From Macrobrachium rosenbergii (Eukaryota > Arthropoda > Malacostraca > Decapoda > Palaemonidae): DNA of 64,000 bases. Below, piece by piece: positions 12,685-24,020 of this stretch (within the stretch, counting starts at the first letter, position 1; the number at the start of each line of letters is the position of its first letter). The stretch is from the NCBI RefSeq assembly GCF_040412425.1, contig NC_089741.1, positions 46,956,858-47,020,857 of the forward strand, read 5' to 3'. The notes beneath the pieces are model-generated. The model was not told the origin of the DNA and did not search any database. It saw nothing but the letters and a program-made list of their open reading frames with translations. The translations under genes and the position numbers were made by a program.

Positions 12685-12727
12685 CTGAAACTCCTCTCTC
12701 TTCTCTCTCTCTCTCTCTCATATATAT

Positions 12728-12798
<71 letters not shown>

Positions 12799-12810
12799 GT
12801 GTATATATAT

Positions 12811-12882
<72 letters not shown>
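12685..12882. repeat. (CT)n + (TA)n + (GA)n compound microsatellite
   Basis: Short (CT)n 12690-12719, (TA)n 12729-12791, then (GA)n 12814-12881. The (CT)n and (GA)n blocks are inverted relative to each other, so the whole could fold back. Confidence 0.95.
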
Positions 12883-12885
<3 letters not shown>

Positions 12886-13420
12886 GTGGCAGCACTTATT
12901 TTGGAGCTAATACTTTTTACAAAAATAAAAATTGGCAGCCCAACAAAAAGCCCATCAATCATTTCATTTTGAAAACATTCGATTTTATTAACAGCGAGAT
13001 GAACGTCATCACCATTTACCCAATAATGTTCTATGCCCACCCCCGCCCCCCTCTCTCTTCCCTTCCCACCGTTACATGTGCCTTTAAAAACCTTTTGGCA
13101 TATTAAAAGCGCCCTCTCACCCCCTTCCATACCTCCTTTCTGCTTGCCTTTTTGACCTTCCGTATTTTGTCTAATAGCACTTTCTACCCCCTCTCTCACT
13201 CCATACATATATACATACGTATGTTCATACATACATACATAAACAAATGTGTAATTATACAAGCAAAGACATACAAATGTGAGAGTAGTTATGGTCGAGT
13301 AGTATAAGCGAAGAGAAATATATAAATAAAAGTATAGATACATGAATGTACAGACCATCATATCCCTTTGGAATAATCCACAATTTCCTACAAAGAACAT
13401 ATGTATGGATTTATATATAT
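12883..13420. other. Spacer, no gene seen
   Basis: Short frames only. It includes imperfect CATA repeats at about 13203-13245. Confidence 0.5.
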
Positions 13421-13454
13421 TAATATTACATATATCTATATATATATATATATG

Positions 13455-13491
<37 letters not shown>

Positions 13492-13496
13492 TATAT

Positions 13497-13588
<92 letters not shown>

Positions 13589-13597
13589 GAGACTTTG

Positions 13598-13657
<60 letters not shown>
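13421..13657. repeat. (TA)n / (CA)n compound microsatellite
   Basis: TA blocks at about 13436-13494, 13520-13588 and 13603-13656 with ACAC at 13498-13522 between them. Confidence 0.96.
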
Positions 13658-13658
<1 letters not shown>

Positions 13659-13820
13659 CAACACAATCAATCATAATCATGTGTGGAACAGAAATAAATT
13701 CTCTGATTCACATCAAGATCGAACCAGGTCTTCAATTGAAAGGCAAGGGCCCTGCCCACTAGGGGCCATACATGTTCCACCTTCTTTTTTATGACTTGAA
13801 AGACCTGTCTGATCCAGTTG
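13658..13820 (-). mobile_element. tRNA-like SINE remnant with (TA)n tail
   Basis: Read on the minus strand, a D-arm-like segment (CTAGTGGGCAGGGCC), an anticodon-arm-like CTTGCCTTTCAATTGAAG and a B-box-like GGTTCGATC follow each other with tRNA spacing (about 13764 down to 13712). A tRNA-unrelated segment follows (GTGAATCAGAGAATTTATTT) and the element runs into the (TA)n tract at 13603-13656. tRNA-derived SINEs with simple-repeat tails have this order. There is no proper acceptor stem, so it is not a functional tRNA gene. Confidence 0.5.
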
Positions 13821-13839
13821 TAAGTCATAAATTTCTTTA

Positions 13840-13859
13840 TATATATTATATATATATAG

Positions 13860-13936
<77 letters not shown>

Positions 13937-13942
13937 TATATT
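13840..13942. repeat. (TA)n microsatellite
   Basis: About 100 bp of TA with two single-base interruptions. Confidence 0.97.
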
Positions 13943-14710
13943 AAAATAATGCAACATGTCAATACATTTAATTTTCCGCTGGATAACTTGGATAGTCTGC
14001 TTATGAACTACATTTAACTACCACAAAATTTATACCACGATAATGCAGGCAAAATAAAATACATCCCATAAAAATACAATGAAGTGGTAAAACTCAACTG
14101 AAATACTGTTTTCATTCTTGGCAGGACAGGAACACTCTATCGAATAAAACATCACGCCTTTTTAATTCGTACATTTAAGCTTTTGAAATTGCGTCGTTGT
14201 CAATTGCTGGTATAAGAGAAGTGATCTTCCCAGGAGGAAAAGAAATTTTTAAATTACTTAAGTCAAAACAGAACAAGAAAAAACAATATCAAAATAATTC
14301 CACTTAAGAACATCATGAGATAACCTTGGCACTACACGGACATCTGTTCAAAACGATTACAGTCAGCTCTAGGAACAAGAGCCCCGTGATGGCATAAGGC
14401 CTGTGTCATTCGCCTATGAAAACTACCACTAATTCAACAGGAATCCAGCCACCGCAGGAGGAATGCACAACTCGTGTTTTTATCTGCCTCACTTCCCATG
14501 TTAGCTTGATCTCTATTGATATGACGTCATTAGTGTTTATACGGTTCCAGTGGCACCCGACTAAAAATATAGATCTTCCAGTCTCCATGTTCAGAATTTC
14601 ACCCCCACCCCCGCCTCTCTTCTTCTTTCTTCTTTCTCTTCTTTCTCTCTCTCAGAGCAGTTCAATCTCTTCCTCTCAGAGCATCCATTCTAGTTCTTTA
14701 AGACATATAC
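13943..14710. other. Spacer, no gene seen
   Basis: Only chance frames. 14595-14660 is a pyrimidine-rich CTTCTTT/CTCT stretch. Confidence 0.5.
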
Positions 14711-14719
14711 ATTCTGCAC

Positions 14720-14750
<31 letters not shown>

Positions 14751-14850
14751 CGTACATACATACACACATATTCATACATATGTGTTTATGTTGGGAGGTA
14801 GGTATGTATGTATGTATGATTGTGTATGTATGTATGTATGTATGTAAATA
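14711..14850. repeat. (CATA)n / (TATG)n inverted microsatellite pair
   Basis: CATACATA units at about 14719-14778 are followed by TATGTATG units at about 14801-14845. They are complementary and could form a hairpin. Confidence 0.85.
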
Positions 14851-15070
14851 TAAGGAGACCAGTAACTCCATCACCATTCGAGGCCCTTCGAGAGAGCAAC
14901 CCTTACCCAGCCTCCCAGCATCAAGCATCCGATATCAGGCAACGTAAGAGACATGAACACTATGAACTCAATTTCATGGAAATACGTAGACATACTAAGC
15001 ATTAATACCGATAGAAATATTCACCTACTAAGTGTTGGGGGTTAAGAAATGCAGTTTACTTTATAGTGTA
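14851..15070. other. Spacer, no gene seen
   Basis: Unique sequence without a recognised motif. Confidence 0.5.
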
Positions 15071-15075
15071 TAGCG

Positions 15076-15139
<64 letters not shown>

Positions 15140-15241
15140 TACATCTATAACAATATTCCCTAGGGCTCCCGTCTGGCAATCAGCTGTTTGTGTACATGTA
15201 TGCATGTATGTATGTACGTATGTATGTATGCATGTGTATAT

Positions 15242-15298
<57 letters not shown>

Positions 15299-15370
15299 AT
15301 AACAATATTCCCAAAGGCTTCCGTCTGGCAATCAGCTGTGTTTGTGTGTATGTATGCACGTATGTATGTA

Positions 15371-15435
<65 letters not shown>

Positions 15436-15504
15436 CACCCATAACAATATTCCCTACGGCTCCCGTCTGGCAATCAGCTGTGTTTGTGTGTATGTATGTA
15501 TGTA

Positions 15505-15579
<75 letters not shown>

Positions 15580-15654
15580 TACACCTATAATATATTCCAA
15601 AGGCTTCTGTCTGGCAATCAATGTGTTTGTGTATGTATGTATGTATAAATTTAG

Positions 15655-15706
<52 letters not shown>

Positions 15707-15756
15707 TACACCTATAACACTCAATATTCCAATCTACGTATGTATGTATTTGGTAT

Positions 15757-15790
<34 letters not shown>

Positions 15791-15840
15791 CTTCCTGTCT
15801 GGCAATCAGCTGTGTTTGTGTGTATACGTATGTATGAGCG
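15071..15840. repeat. (GA)n-anchored tandem array, spacer with GGCAATCAGCTG
   Basis: Six (GA)n blocks (starting about 15078, 15246, 15373, 15510, 15655 and 15757) alternate with copies of one spacer: AACATACACCTATAACA, TATTCCC, GGCTCCCGTCTGGCAATCAG, CTGTGTTTGTGTGTATGTAT. The marker GCAATCA occurs at about 15176, 15328, 15470, 15613 and 15802, so periods are about 142-189 bp and differ mainly in (GA)n and (TATG)n length. Arg-Glu and Ser-Leu frames of up to 314 codons across it are not genes. Confidence 0.92.
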
Positions 15841-16165
15841 CTCTTCTCCCTTACAGCCACCCCTACTTACTCCTTCTCCCCCCATCCCTCATCCACCCCC
15901 CCACCTTCCTCAGACTCCATCCAATCCCAATGCACCCCTTCCATTACCTTCCCCCACCCATAACCATACCCTCCCATCACAACTACCCATCTTTCCTGAT
16001 CAATACTTCAGAGCACTGTCCCCTGCCTGCCTTCCCCTCCCCGACAATCGCCCAGCTACTCACAAGCCCACCCATTCTAGCACACACGTTTTCCTTCCTC
16101 CTCTCTCCTCCTCCTCCCGCCCACCCACCTAAAAATCCCACACACTCTCGACTTCCCAATGATGA

Positions 16166-16200
<35 letters not shown>

Positions 16201-17035
16201 ATAGCTCAGAATATCTCCACTGGCCATCTTAACTTTCACATAAAATTACTCAATTACCAAATTTCTCTAGACTGTAATAGTAGACGTAGAAGTACAACTA
16301 CATTGCAATACAGCAGTACATCATAATTACCCTTCCCCTTCCCTCAAACACACACACACACACTCACACCCACACGCACAAAATAAATGCATTCTACTAC
16401 ATAACCTGAGATATATTTTTCCGCTTCATTCAATAATGCTAGGTCAGTAGCTTAGTAGCAACAGTAGATCTGGCCATCTTTCCCTTAAATCGAAGTACCT
16501 TAGTAAAAAATAATGTTACCAACATTCCAACGCTTCCATTTACTTTAACAGTCACCGAAATACATTAGTAAAAACAATGTTACCAACATCCCAAAGCTTC
16601 CACTTTTACTGTAACGAAGTCACTATCAATGTAGGTGACAGTGACAGTTCGAAGGATTATAATGTTATGATGTTACAACAATCACCAGCTACAACTACAA
16701 CCCCATAAGCGACATCTTAACAAAAGTCAGCAACAATAACTACAAAAGTATTATTATTGTTATAATTTCAAGCTAAAAATGAAGCTATGGCATCAGCTAT
16801 TAAAAGAAAATATAAGTAGCGAATATCAGATATACGTCAACTTCCCCTAGCCAGCGATACTTTTTCAACAGTTGATAAAGTAAACACAAAACATAAACAA
16901 ATTTTGACGGGGAACCGATAGGCCTAAATTTACTGTTGAGAGGAAGCCTGGAGAGACTGGGCCACATAATCACAAGGACACCCCCAAGGCATGCCAGATT
17001 TCAATATACATTGTCAACAACCTTTATATATACAG

Positions 17036-17036
<1 letters not shown>
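15841..17036. other. Spacer with small repeats, no gene seen
   Basis: 15845-16140 is C/T-rich and leaves open Pro/Ser frames on the plus strand without any motif. (TAG)n at 16166-16201. (CA)n near 16350. A tandem duplication of about 66 bp (marker AATGTTACCAACATCCCAA) lies at about 16496-16615. Confidence 0.55.
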
Positions 17037-17115
<79 letters not shown>

Positions 17116-17197
17116 CTGTAGCTATTACAAAGTATATATTTGGAAAAAGTGGCCAGTGGATTCTATGAATATATTTTTGCAATAAACGCTTAAAAAC

Positions 17198-17257
<60 letters not shown>

Positions 17258-17363
17258 GTCACTGTAGCTATTACAAAGTATATCCTTGGAAAAAAAAAGT
17301 GGCAAGTGGATTCTATGAATATATTTTTGTCTTGAGCAATTAACGCTTAAACACTATGCTACG

Positions 17364-17429
<66 letters not shown>

Positions 17430-17527
17430 TCAGAGAGTCATACAAGCAGTATATAATTGAAAAAAAGTGGCAAGGGATTCTATGAATATATTTTTGTCTT
17501 AAGCAATAACGCTTAAACACTATGCTA

Positions 17528-17609
<82 letters not shown>

Positions 17610-17711
17610 TCAATGTAGCTATTACAAAGTGTATACCTAGAAAGAAATAACAAGTGGATTCTATGAATATTTTTGTCTTAAGCAACAAACGCTTCAACAC
17701 TATGCTGCGAT

Positions 17712-17790
<79 letters not shown>
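17037..17790. repeat. (GA)n-anchored tandem array, spacer with GATTCTATGAATATATTTTT
   Basis: Five (GA)n blocks (about 17049, 17201, 17369, 17532 and 17713) are separated by four copies of one spacer: TCACTGTAGCTATTACAAAG, TATA, GTGGCAAGTGGATTCTATG, TTTTTGTCTTAAGCAA, CGCTTAAACACTATG. The TCA.TGTAGC/TCATACAAGC marker starts near 17112, 17267, 17437 and 17608 (periods about 155, 170 and 171). The spacer is unrelated to that of the 15-kb array. Confidence 0.93.
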
Positions 17791-17793
<3 letters not shown>

Positions 17794-18114
17794 TCTCTAG
17801 ACTCTACCCTAGTGACTGAGATTGGAGAATAGAGTCGAATAAATATAGGAAAATTATTCATGACAAACGTAAGGATGCAAGGTTTGGCAGACAATAATTG
17901 GTTTTTATGCCAACAGCGAAGCATTTGTTAGAATACAGAATATGCAAGTGGGAGAATGAGTAGTTCAGCATGAAAGTAGGTCTAAAATGTGCATTATGTG
18001 TCTGAGGCTTTTCAAATAGTAGTAGTAGTAGTATTAGTAGTAATAACAATATTAATAATAATAAATTATTTATTTTACAATTCATAATAATGACGATAAT
18101 AAAAATTTGAAACG

Positions 18115-18187
<73 letters not shown>

Positions 18188-18796
18188 TTATTCTGCACTG
18201 CATAAAAACCACGATGATAAAAAAATTCTTGAAAAGATTAAATCATCATTACCAAGAAAGTCAGAAAGTCACAAACATATTGAAAGTTACAATTTCTGAT
18301 TAAGAATAACGTCAGCGAGAGTAACAAACAAACAAACAAACAAACACACAACAGTAACAAACACTAGGGGGAAAATCTATTAACGAAAAAGGCATGACTG
18401 CCGTTCCGCACGTAACGAAAGCGCTGTGTATATTTTATCCCGATGCCTTAAATTCCCCGACTTATTTCTATTTGCTTGTTGATTTGTGTACTTTCACTAT
18501 TCGTCTGTTCCTTAGGACTGATTTTGTTTCGTGTTTGGTAATCTATTAAAAGGAAGATTATTGCATATGGTAATCGTTGATTTGTTTGTTATCATTTTTC
18601 CTTTACACTTGTATTTTATTTTTCGTCTCTTCTTTGGGACCAATTTATTTTGGTTGGTGTTCAAGTGAAATGAAGATTATTTCATATGTTACTAGATTTT
18701 CTTGGCTTATTCACTATAAATTATTCATATCATTAATCTTTAATAATAATAATAATAATAATAATAATGCACTGTAAGCAGGGTTATCTTAACATC

Positions 18797-18863
<67 letters not shown>

Positions 18864-19135
18864 CAAACTATTTCAAATTTTGAATAACTTTCATTTTTAG
18901 GTATATCAGCTTCGCCTTCGTGCATAAATTTTTAGCGCAACTCATTCCGGTTTAATCTCTTATCTGGAAATATTTTTTACCCGCCTAATTACCTTTCGCA
19001 TCAATCCCACAAGCAACAAATTAATGCCATTGCAAAAGCACTAAGCCATAAAAGGAATTATTTCATAATTTAAATTACGTTTTCCAATTATTTCTTATTT
19101 TGTATATGTTTTATCCTTTACAGGAAATGGGTTCG
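17791..19135. other. AT-rich spacer with (AAT)n tracts, no gene seen
   Basis: (AAT)n tracts lie at 18116-18186, 18741-18768 and 18798-18862, and (TAG)n at 18017-18042. Between the last two (AAT)n tracts is only 30 bp. No convincing coding frame. Confidence 0.6.
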
Positions 19136-19810
19136 GGAAATGAGATCCTTCTGCTCATTGGGGAATGAAATCCTTCTGCTCATTGGGAAATGAGATCCTT
19201 CTGCTCACTGGGAAATGAGATCCTTCTGCTCATTGGGGAATGAAATCCTACTGCTCATTGGGAAATGAAATCCTTCTGCTCATTGGGGAATGAAATCCTT
19301 CTGCTCATTGGAAAATGAAATCCTACTGCTCATTGGGAAATGAAATCCTTCTGCTCACGGGGAAATGAGATCCTTCTGCTCACTGGGAAATGAGATCCTT
19401 CTGCTCATTGGGGAATGAAATCCTACTGCTCATTGGGAAATGAAATCCTTCTGCTCATTGGGGAATGAAATCCTTCTGCTCATTGGAAAATGAAATCCTA
19501 CTGCTCATTGAGAAATGAAATCCTTCTGCTCATTGGGGAATGAAATCCTTCTGCTCATTGGAAAATGAAATCCTACTGCTCATTGGGAAATGAAATCCTT
19601 CTGCTCACTGGGAAATGAGATCCTTCTGCTCACTGGGAAATGAGATCCTTCTGCTCATTGGGGAATGAAATCCTACTGCTCATTGGGAAATGAAATCCTT
19701 CTGCTCATTGGGGATTGAAATCCTTCTGCTCATTGGAAAATGAAATCCTACTGCTCATTGGGAAATGAAATCCTACTGCTCACTGGGGAATGAAATCCTT
19801 CTGTTCATTA
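19136..19810. repeat. 25-bp minisatellite, 27 units in perfect register, 7-unit higher-order repeat
   Basis: The unit is GGAAATGARATCCTWCTGCT + CATTG. From 19136 to 19810 there are exactly 27 units of 25 bp (675 bp) without one indel. Unit variants (A: GAGATCC; B: GGGAATG; C: GGGAATG + CCTACTG; D: GAAATCCTTC; E: GAAAATG + CCTACTG; primes mark CACTG endings) recur in the order A'-A-C-D-B-E-D'. This order occurs at 19186-19360, at 19361-19535, and at 19611-19785 with minor changes. An extra B-E-D' lies at 19536-19610. The higher-order period is thus 7 x 25 = 175 bp. Confidence 0.97.
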
Positions 19811-19970
19811 GCAAAGGTTTTTGGGATGAGTCTGCTTGCCCTATACCCACGATTCACAAATGAACTTTAGGGGTTCATATGCCAACGGCATCTGGCTTTC
19901 CTCGTCAGTCAGCTATCCGGGTAGTGTTGATAGTTGCCGATTTAACAAAAAAAGGGGGAGGGGAAGCCCT

Positions 19971-20016
<46 letters not shown>

Positions 20017-20727
20017 TTAGCATAAATAATCATTACAATTCGGCCCTAACCTTTACGAAACTACCTTTACCCTAAACTGAAAGGAAGGACAGACACTTAT
20101 GGCCAAGGACAATATATGACGTTTACTCGAGAACTTTCCTTGCCTCGTACGGATATAAAACAAACAGACGAAAACAGGAAAGAACAGATAAGATAAAACT
20201 CATAAATAAATAAAAAAAGATGAAAAGGAAACACCAACTTATAAGATGACATAACAGGAACAACAAAATACATAAATACAAAAATAAAAATACAGCGAGA
20301 TAAGACATCACTTCTAACAGTAAATACAAAAATATATAAACCTTGGAAAAGAAGAACGAAGTACTATAAATAAACGATCAACCATAGAGAAGCATTACAA
20401 AAAATAATAATAATACAAGTATCATACGTAATCATTCACAAAATAAACGCAATGATAATCAAGAAATCATTGAAGAATAAACAGACAAATTTGAGGAACA
20501 AACAGATTTTGAGAACACGAGTCCTTGACGGTGTAAGAAAGCCTTAATCTCACAACAACAAAAAGTCAAGTGAAGCCAAAAAATTTCCATCTGTTCCTAC
20601 TGCTACGAAGCCACGTGACTCTTTGTAAGATGTGGTTTTAACATATTCTCTGTTGACGCTAGCTATGCAATTCTATAATTATATGTGTCTAGTTTAACTT
20701 ACTGCATATATGCATACTATACAAAAT

Positions 20728-20786
<59 letters not shown>

Positions 20787-21757
20787 CATTGTCGTCGTCA
20801 TCAACATCTTGCATTCGCTCAGCATTATGAGAAGCTACTTATAATATGAAGTAATGAAACGAATTGACAAACGAAAGCCAATCGTAAAAGAAATAAACTA
20901 AACAACAAAATGCATAAAACAATTACACTGAAAACAAACTGAACATTAAAAAAAAAGTTAAAGCTATTATTTTAAACCAATGAATACTCTAAACCACCTA
21001 TTACAGATGAAAATCACATTCATAAACAATACACTGCAGCAGAGAACCAAATCACATTTGTAAACAATACACGGCAACAGAAAACCAATCATAAAAAAAA
21101 TATTAACCGTGAAAATATATATCTAAAGTAAAATACAAATAAACAAAAACAAAAAAAATTATGCAAATCCCTACAACACTATCTCCTCCCCATCGCCGAT
21201 ACGAACCAAAGACAGCAATTACCGTTTTTATCCCTATCAGCACGAGCCGCAGCTCTTGTCTCTAGTCTAATTACGGGGTTTTGTTTGAATGGCCCTTCGA
21301 GCCATTAATTAAAGGGCCCCGTGCCCTCAATGGCCACTCGAAAAGAAACGGGCCAGACGCCATATTGGGAGACAAGAACACAATGCGGTCCCATGTCGCA
21401 ATGAACGAGGAGACACAGATGGGGGAAGAATTGGGTGATTCAGGGAGACGGATTTTTTGCGCCTTTTAAGGTGATTAGAGTTTTTGAATCTCTGAATGAA
21501 TGAATGAATGAATGAAGGTGTGTGTCTGTATATATGTATGTAGAATTGGGCGATTCAGGGAGACGGATTCTTTGTTTCATTTAAGGTGATTAGTAGTTTT
21601 TGAATCTTTGAATGAATGAATAAGAGAATGATGGGGTGTGTGTGTGTCAAATCATGATAGCTTGTTGAGTTCGAGTAAAGTACCTAAATACTTAACAATG
21701 ATATCCATGATAACTTCCTTTTGACAGATACCCAGGACAGTTTGAAGCAGCTGTGCT
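19811..21757. other. AT-rich spacer with small repeats, no gene seen
   Basis: (GA)n 19974-20014; (AAT)n 20730-20786; a 40-bp duplication at about 20995-21090 (AACAATACACTGCAGCAGA); a tandem duplication of about 115 bp at 21420-21625 (marker GATTCAGGGAGACGGATT). 21240-21470 is GC-richer and contains the short palindrome-like GGCCCTTCGAGCC and a 62-codon frame, but no motif. Confidence 0.5.

Positions 21758-21817
<60 letters not shown>
21758..21817. repeat. (GA)n microsatellite
   Basis: About 58 bp of pure GA. Confidence 0.98.
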
Positions 21818-21820
<3 letters not shown>

Positions 21821-22234
21821 TCTCAGGTGTCTTGACAGATCACGCCAATGTTTTGTTTGGCAGGCTTCACTACTACGAATTAAGAGGAGGGCAGTTCTAG
21901 CAGGTTTAAAATAAACAGCAGATTTTCATGTCAGGTTTCATCTCCAGTTATCCTTTCTTCTCCTCTTCGTCGGCGCTTGGACTTTGTGAAGATGCGGTAG
22001 AGGAAAAGGGACACTGACGTTATGGCACCAAAGAAATTCCTAAAACCGTTTAGCGACTCTTATCGAGATTGTTATCCATAATAACGTCAATGTACATAAC
22101 GTTAATGCGCTTCCCACGCACAACTAGGCCATTAGGAAACTCAAAGGTAATCCTATTTGTGCCGTCTATCTGGCGATATAGATTATAAATTGTCTCAAAT
22201 ATGAATTTGTTTGAATTCCGGAAAAGGATGGGAC
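21818..22234. other. Spacer, no gene seen
   Basis: Unique sequence. It contains CATAATAACGTCAATG / CATAACGTTAATG, a short imperfect direct repeat near 22077-22105. Confidence 0.5.
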
Positions 22235-22914
22235 TTCACAACCCACTGATTCTCTGTTAATTTGAGATTCACAACCCACTGATTCTCTGTTAATTTGATT
22301 TCTGATTCTCTGTTAATTTGAGATTCAAAACCCGCTGATTCTCTGTTAATCTGAGATTCACAACCCGCTGATTCTCTGTTAATTCGAGATTCACAACCCA
22401 CTGATTCTCTGTTAATTTGAGATTCACAACCCACTGATTCTCTGTTAATTTGAGATTCACAACCCCCTGATTCTCTGTTAATTTGAGATTCACAACCCGC
22501 TGATTCTCTGCTAATTTGAGATTTAAAACCCGCTGATTCTCTGTTAATCTGAGATTCACAACCCGCTGATTCTCTGTTAATTCGAGATTCACAACCCACT
22601 GATTCTCTGTTAATTTGAGATTCACAACCCACTGATTCTCTGTTAATTCGAGATTCACATCCCACTGATTCTCTTAATTTGGGATTCACAACCCACTGAT
22701 TCTCTGTTAATTTGAGATTCACAACCCACTGATTCTCTGATAATCTGAGAGTCACAACCCGCTGATTCTCTGTTAATTTAAGATTCACAACCCACTGATT
22801 CTCTGTTAATTTGAGATTCACAACCCGCTGATTCTCTGTTAATTTGAGATTCACAACCCACTGATTCTCTATTAATTTGAGATTCACAACCCACTGGTTC
22901 TCTGTTAATTTGAG
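22235..22914. repeat. 33-bp minisatellite (about 20-21 copies) with a 6-unit higher-order repeat
   Basis: The unit is GATTCACAACCCACTGATTC + TCTGTTAATTTGA. Two units are shortened (near 22285-22310 and 22668-22680). The block starting near 22320 (AAAACCCGCTGATTC, then ATCTGAG, then AACCCGC, then ATTCGAG, then two CCCACTG units) recurs at about 22518, that is 198 bp or six units later, which shows multi-unit duplication. Because 33 is a multiple of three, the minus strand stays open and reads an 11-residue repeat (LKLTENQWVVN). No start context, other exon or domain supports a real protein. Confidence 0.95.
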
Positions 22915-23572
22915 AAGTGAATTCTGTACCGGGTAGATAAGATCGCCCACACCGCCGCTAACTTGAAAACCGGAAAGGTAAGCCTTCTGAAGCCACTCCT
23001 CCAGGGAAAACGAAGCCACTCCTACAGGAAAAAACGTCTGAAGCCACTCCTCCAGGAAGAAAACAACTCCAAGGAAAAAGACCAACTCCTCCAGGGAAAA
23101 AACAGCAGACGCCACTCCTCCAGGAAAAACATCTGAAGCCACTCCTCCAGGAAAAAACATCTGAAGCCACTCCTCCAGGAACAAACATCTGAAGCCACTC
23201 CACCAAGAAAAAACATCTGAAGCCACCCCTCCAAGGAAAAAAACATCTGAAGCCACCCCTCCAAGGAAAAATCATCTGAAGCCACCCCTCCAAGGAAAAA
23301 AACATCTGAAGCCACCCCTCCAAGGAAAAAAACATCTGAAGCCACCCCTCCAAGGAAAAAAACATCTGAAGCCACCCCTCCAAGGAAAAAAACATCTGAA
23401 GCCACTCCTCCAGGAAAAGACATCTGAAGCCACGCCTCCAGGGAAGATATATCCGAAGCAACGCCTCCAAGGAAAAAAGACCTGAAGCCACTCCTCCAGG
23501 GGAAAAAACATCTAAAGGCACTCCTCCAGGGAAAAAACATCTGAAGGCACTCTTCCAGGGAAAAAACAAACA
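22915..23572. repeat. About 30-bp minisatellite next to the 33-bp array
   Basis: After a joint of about 65 bp, from about 22980, the unit CTGAAGCCACCCCTCCAAGG + AAAAAAACAT (27-30 bp) repeats about 20 times. The centre (about 23210-23400) is the most homogeneous, and the edges use ACTCCTCCAGG variants. All three minus frames remain open (GGVASDVFFL, SLEGWLQMFF and so on), which is expected from a stop-free unit and is not evidence of coding. A 353-codon frame runs through both arrays (22195-23256). Confidence 0.94.
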
Positions 23573-23621
23573 TAAAATGCAAATGTAACATGCACAGAAA
23601 AATGCAGGAAATGTAGTAGAG

Positions 23622-24020
23622 CAGTGGTCCTTAACCTTTGTCATCCTATGAGCCCCAGAGACTCTTCAGGATATTACCGTAAACCCTATTATAAAATTTG
23701 AACAGGTGAACCTTGTGAAAGATAAAACAAAATGATAGGAAGACAATGGTTTATCCAAAATGCCACGAACAAAAACCTTGAAAAATTCCACATAGCCTCT
23801 ACAAACGTCAGAACATTGCAAACTCCACAGAACTATTAACATCATACAAATAGCAAAACTTACTTCTCATTCACTCAGTGGGAGGGTTGAAATTGTTTTG
23901 CAGCCATAACTCAACGAAAGAACCAACTGGCTAATCCAAATATATGGAAATATTTCATATTCTAAATGAAACCTTTGTGAACCTCTGAGAAACCGAAAAC
24001 GACCCCCTTAAGAACCGCTG
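23622..24020. mobile_element. hAT-like non-autonomous element, diverged
   Basis: The left end CAGTGGTCCTTAACC (23622-23636) and the inverted right end CAGCGGTTCTTAAGG (24020 down to 24006) match at 11 of 15 positions. CAGNGGTTCTYAA ends are typical of the hAT superfamily. Inside, CCTATGAGCCCC, TGAACCTTGTGAAAG and TGTGAACCTCTGAGA have the look of a decayed transposon. The flanking octamers (TAGTAGAG, TACTAAGT) match at only four positions, so the target duplication is eroded. No transposase frame. Confidence 0.6.

Noticed and set aside
15188..16132. 314-codon plus-strand frame
   Set aside because: Its first two thirds are translated (GA)n array and the rest is C/T-rich sequence without a motif.
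19136..19810. CRISPR-like array
   Set aside because: The units are contiguous 25-bp repeats without unique spacers, in eukaryotic DNA. It is a minisatellite.
22195..23256. 353-codon minus-strand frame as a repetitive protein gene
   Set aside because: Two stop-free minisatellites with units divisible by three keep it open, other frames over the same arrays are open too, and nothing supports a start or exon structure.
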